A stretch of 7,154 nucleotides of DNA from an uncultured Lachnospiraceae bacterium (GTDB lineage: Bacteria > Bacillota > Clostridia > Lachnospirales > Lachnospiraceae). Each line of letters begins with the position of its first letter. Position 1 is the first letter of the stretch. Positions 5,390 through 7,154 of this stretch are shown here, piece by piece. The DNA lies in contig CACXGR010000022.1 in assembly GCA_902767235.1 (NCBI GenBank), positions 1 to 7,154 on the forward strand. The letters are read 5' to 3'. The notes below the pieces were generated by a model that saw only the letters and a list, made by a program, of their open reading frames with translations, was not told the DNA's origin and did not search any database. Made by a program: the position numbers and the translations under genes.

Positions 5390-7154
5390 ATCCTCTGAGC
5401 TGACTCAGTATATAGGGATCCTTGATCTTCTGGTCCTGCGCGAGCAAAAGGATCTTGGACAGGATCTCCGCCGTCTTGGGGTCCTCGTCGATGAAGGGCA
5501 GGAAGATCTTCCCGCGCTGCTGCGAGTGCACGGGCAGAATGTTGACCATTCCTCCGCTCTCCTTGTGGATCACGCCGCTGCCGAGCTGGATGTTGTAACT
5601 TCCCAGGGTTCCCTTTATGAATGCGTGGGTCCCCTCGAAGGTCACGTTGGTGATGCCGAAGAGCTCCATGTTAAACTCGAAGATCGTCCTGCGCATCTCG
5701 ATGGTGGAGTGGCTCGTCTCGGGGTCCACGCCGCCCACATGGGCCACGCTGACCGCCAGGTCCACATCCCGCATGACCTCGGAATAGAGGATGTCCGGCA
5801 CTTCTGAAAGCTTCTTTTGTCTGCCGGTCTTTCTGTCATAGAAGGAGACATATTCCAGGGTCGGGCTCTCTGTGTCCGCCGGCGAGAACCAGTCGGCCAG
5901 GGCGTAGATCGTCGCTACGATGTTCTGGGCAAAGAAGATCTTCTGAAGTCCCTCGTCGTAGTCGGCCACCCATCTGCGGCCCCTGAGCGCCGCCACCGTC
6001 TTCTTGGGCTGGATCTGATATCCCGCGAACATCCTGGAATCCAGGGCGTCTTTTTCTTCCTCCAGTTTCACATAGAATTCCCTGAAGACCTGCTTGAAGG
6101 GCTGCCTGAGGCCGGTCTCTTTTTGTTTCTCGAAGAAGAAGCGCTGGTATCTTGGCAGCACGCCCATTTTCCACAGCGTGATGGGGTGGGCGACCAGCAA
6201 TTTCACATCGTCTGCCGTCTGCGGCGCCGCACTGCGGAATTCCTCCAGGGTTCCTGCCGCGCCAATCGGCACTGTGCCTCCTGTCTCTCCCTCCTGCGCG
6301 TCTGCGCGCACGAAGACCAGTCTCTCCAGTATTCCCGCTGTCACCGGATTTTTGCACAGGCCGCAGAGCTCTCCCAGGCTGTAGGCGTCCTCCTCTTCCA
6401 TGGCCCGCTCGAACATGGCGGCGCATCTCGAGTACTGGCTCCCCAGCTTGGCGGCGAAGTCCTTGACCTCCATGAAAGTCTCGTCCTTTTTGAGGGCCGC
6501 GGGAACGGATTTGATGGCTTTCCCTTTCTTCATGAGCTGCAGCTCTGCCTTTCCTTCGGCGTCCACTGCTGCCTTCGCCTCGTAATCTCCGATCACGATC
6601 CCGTCAAAATATCGCTGATTCTGCGTCACGAGTTCCGTCTCCATGGCCAATGTCAGGCGCAGGTCATCGGCATAGCCGTCCGTGGTGGCCATATTCTTCA
6701 TGGCGTACTGCACGCACTGGGCCTCGCTAGCCCGCCTCTGGGCGCCGAACTGCCTGCTCTCTTTGAGAAACTTCTGCAAAAACTCATAGCGGTGCAGCGC
6801 GTCCCGTCTGTCCTTCATCGGGATCAGGCCGTAGCTCATCAGAAGGTCTTTGTTGCGCTTGTCCTCAATGACCTTCTCCAATTCATCTCTGTCCACTTTT
6901 CCGGTGGCGGCGTCCGCGTACTTTCGCGCGCGGGTGTGTTTGCTGCCATCCGCGATATATTTGGCCGCCTTGTAGAGCTTGGCAAAGGTCTTCTCGCCCA
7001 GTTTCTCATAGACTTCGAAGAACCAGTTCGTGTCGAAGCAGCCGTTGTTGAGCTCCTCGGGCGTGAGCGGCGTGTACCTGGCGATCATCGCTTTTTTGCG
7101 CTCGTCGAAGCGCTCGTTCATGTGGGCCATGAAGTAGTAGCAGCCGCTGGTAAA
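5388..7154 (-). CDS. DUF4132/MolR-family protein, C-terminal part (5' end outside the window)
   Basis: This is the C-terminal 588 residues of a larger protein; the function of the family is not established. The reading frame stays open through the right edge (FTSGCYYF ahead of the first in-window Met). The ATG at 7130 has no ribosome binding site, so it is internal and the true start lies beyond the window; full DUF4132 proteins usually run to about 1000 residues or more. Numbering from the window edge, family-like segments are LPRYQRFFFEKQKE (333-346), LRQPFKQVFREFY (349-361), LRGRRWVADYDEGLQK (390-405) and the C-terminal block VGGVDPETSHSTIEMRR (473-489) through GMVNILPVHSQQRGKIFLPF (535-554). 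From memory, this last block is the domain now called DUF7737. No membrane segment or signal is seen. The E. coli relatives MolR/YehI lie near a MoxR-type ATPase, a VWA protein and a SWIM zinc-finger protein, so similar genes may lie to the right. Confidence 0.85.
   Translation of the reverse strand, partial: FTSGCYYFMAHMNERFDERKKAMIARYTPLTPEELNNGCFDTNWFFEVYEKLGEKTFAKLYKAAKYIADGSKHTRARKYADAATGKVDRDELEKVIEDKRNKDLLMSYGLIPMKDRRDALHRYEFLQKFLKESRQFGAQRRASEAQCVQYAMKNMATTDGYADDLRLTLAMETELVTQNQRYFDGIVIGDYEAKAAVDAEGKAELQLMKKGKAIKSVPAALKKDETFMEVKDFAAKLGSQYSRCAAMFERAMEEEDAYSLGELCGLCKNPVTAGILERLVFVRADAQEGETGGTVPIGAAGTLEEFRSAAPQTADDVKLLVAHPITLWKMGVLPRYQRFFFEKQKETGLRQPFKQVFREFYVKLEEEKDALDSRMFAGYQIQPKKTVAALRGRRWVADYDEGLQKIFFAQNIVATIYALADWFSPADTESPTLEYVSFYDRKTGRQKKLSEVPDILYSEVMRDVDLAVSVAHVGGVDPETSHSTIEMRRTIFEFNMELFGITNVTFEGTHAFIKGTLGSYNIQLGSGVIHKESGGMVNILPVHSQQRGKIFLPFIDEDPKTAEILSKILLLAQDQKIKDPYILSQLRG

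Noticed and set aside
7128..7130. ATG at 7130 as the true start of the DUF4132-type protein
   Set aside because: There is no ribosome binding site upstream, and the frame stays open to the window edge with plausible coding sequence.

Overview
The window reads as chromosomal DNA from a GC-rich anaerobic Bacillota, most likely a Lachnospiraceae-type Clostridium relative. The reasons are strong AGGAGG-like ribosome binding sites, sigma-A-like promoter hexamers, intrinsic terminators with T-tails, and protein styles that I recall from that group. This placement is an inference from the sequence alone.

Layout, left to right. Positions 1-82 (minus strand) are the 5' end of a group II intron, most like subgroup IIC; the rest, including any reverse transcriptase, lies off the left edge. 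It sits directly behind the intrinsic terminator (83-114) of a three-gene minus-strand operon. Read in the direction of transcription, that operon is nadE (4608-3829, ammonia-dependent NAD synthetase), a CydD-type ABC exporter half (3827-1815) and a CydC-type ABC exporter half (1825-119). The spacing is very tight: 1 nt between nadE and the CydD-like gene, then an 11-nt overlap. The two half-transporters should form one heterodimeric exporter. A short intergenic region (4609-4746) carries two face-to-face promoters whose -10 boxes overlap. It serves nadE leftward and a 201-residue uncharacterised helical protein (4747-5352) rightward. That gene ends in a strong, probably bidirectional terminator (5355-5389). 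The terminator is shared with a convergent minus-strand gene that runs off the right edge (5388-7154), the C-terminal 588 residues of a DUF4132/MolR-type protein.

How the genes may work together: NadE makes NAD+ from deamido-NAD. CydDC exporters are linked to thiol or haem handling and redox balance in other bacteria, so a redox theme for the operon is plausible but not shown. No cydAB is visible. The DUF4132 protein belongs to a family often found next to MoxR ATPase and VWA genes, and any such partners would lie beyond the right edge. No gene-free stretch exceeds 300 bases. The points most worth a second look are the intron-terminator junction, a 23-residue tandem repeat tail on the CydD-like subunit, a lost Q-loop glutamine in the same subunit, and the partial DUF4132 gene.
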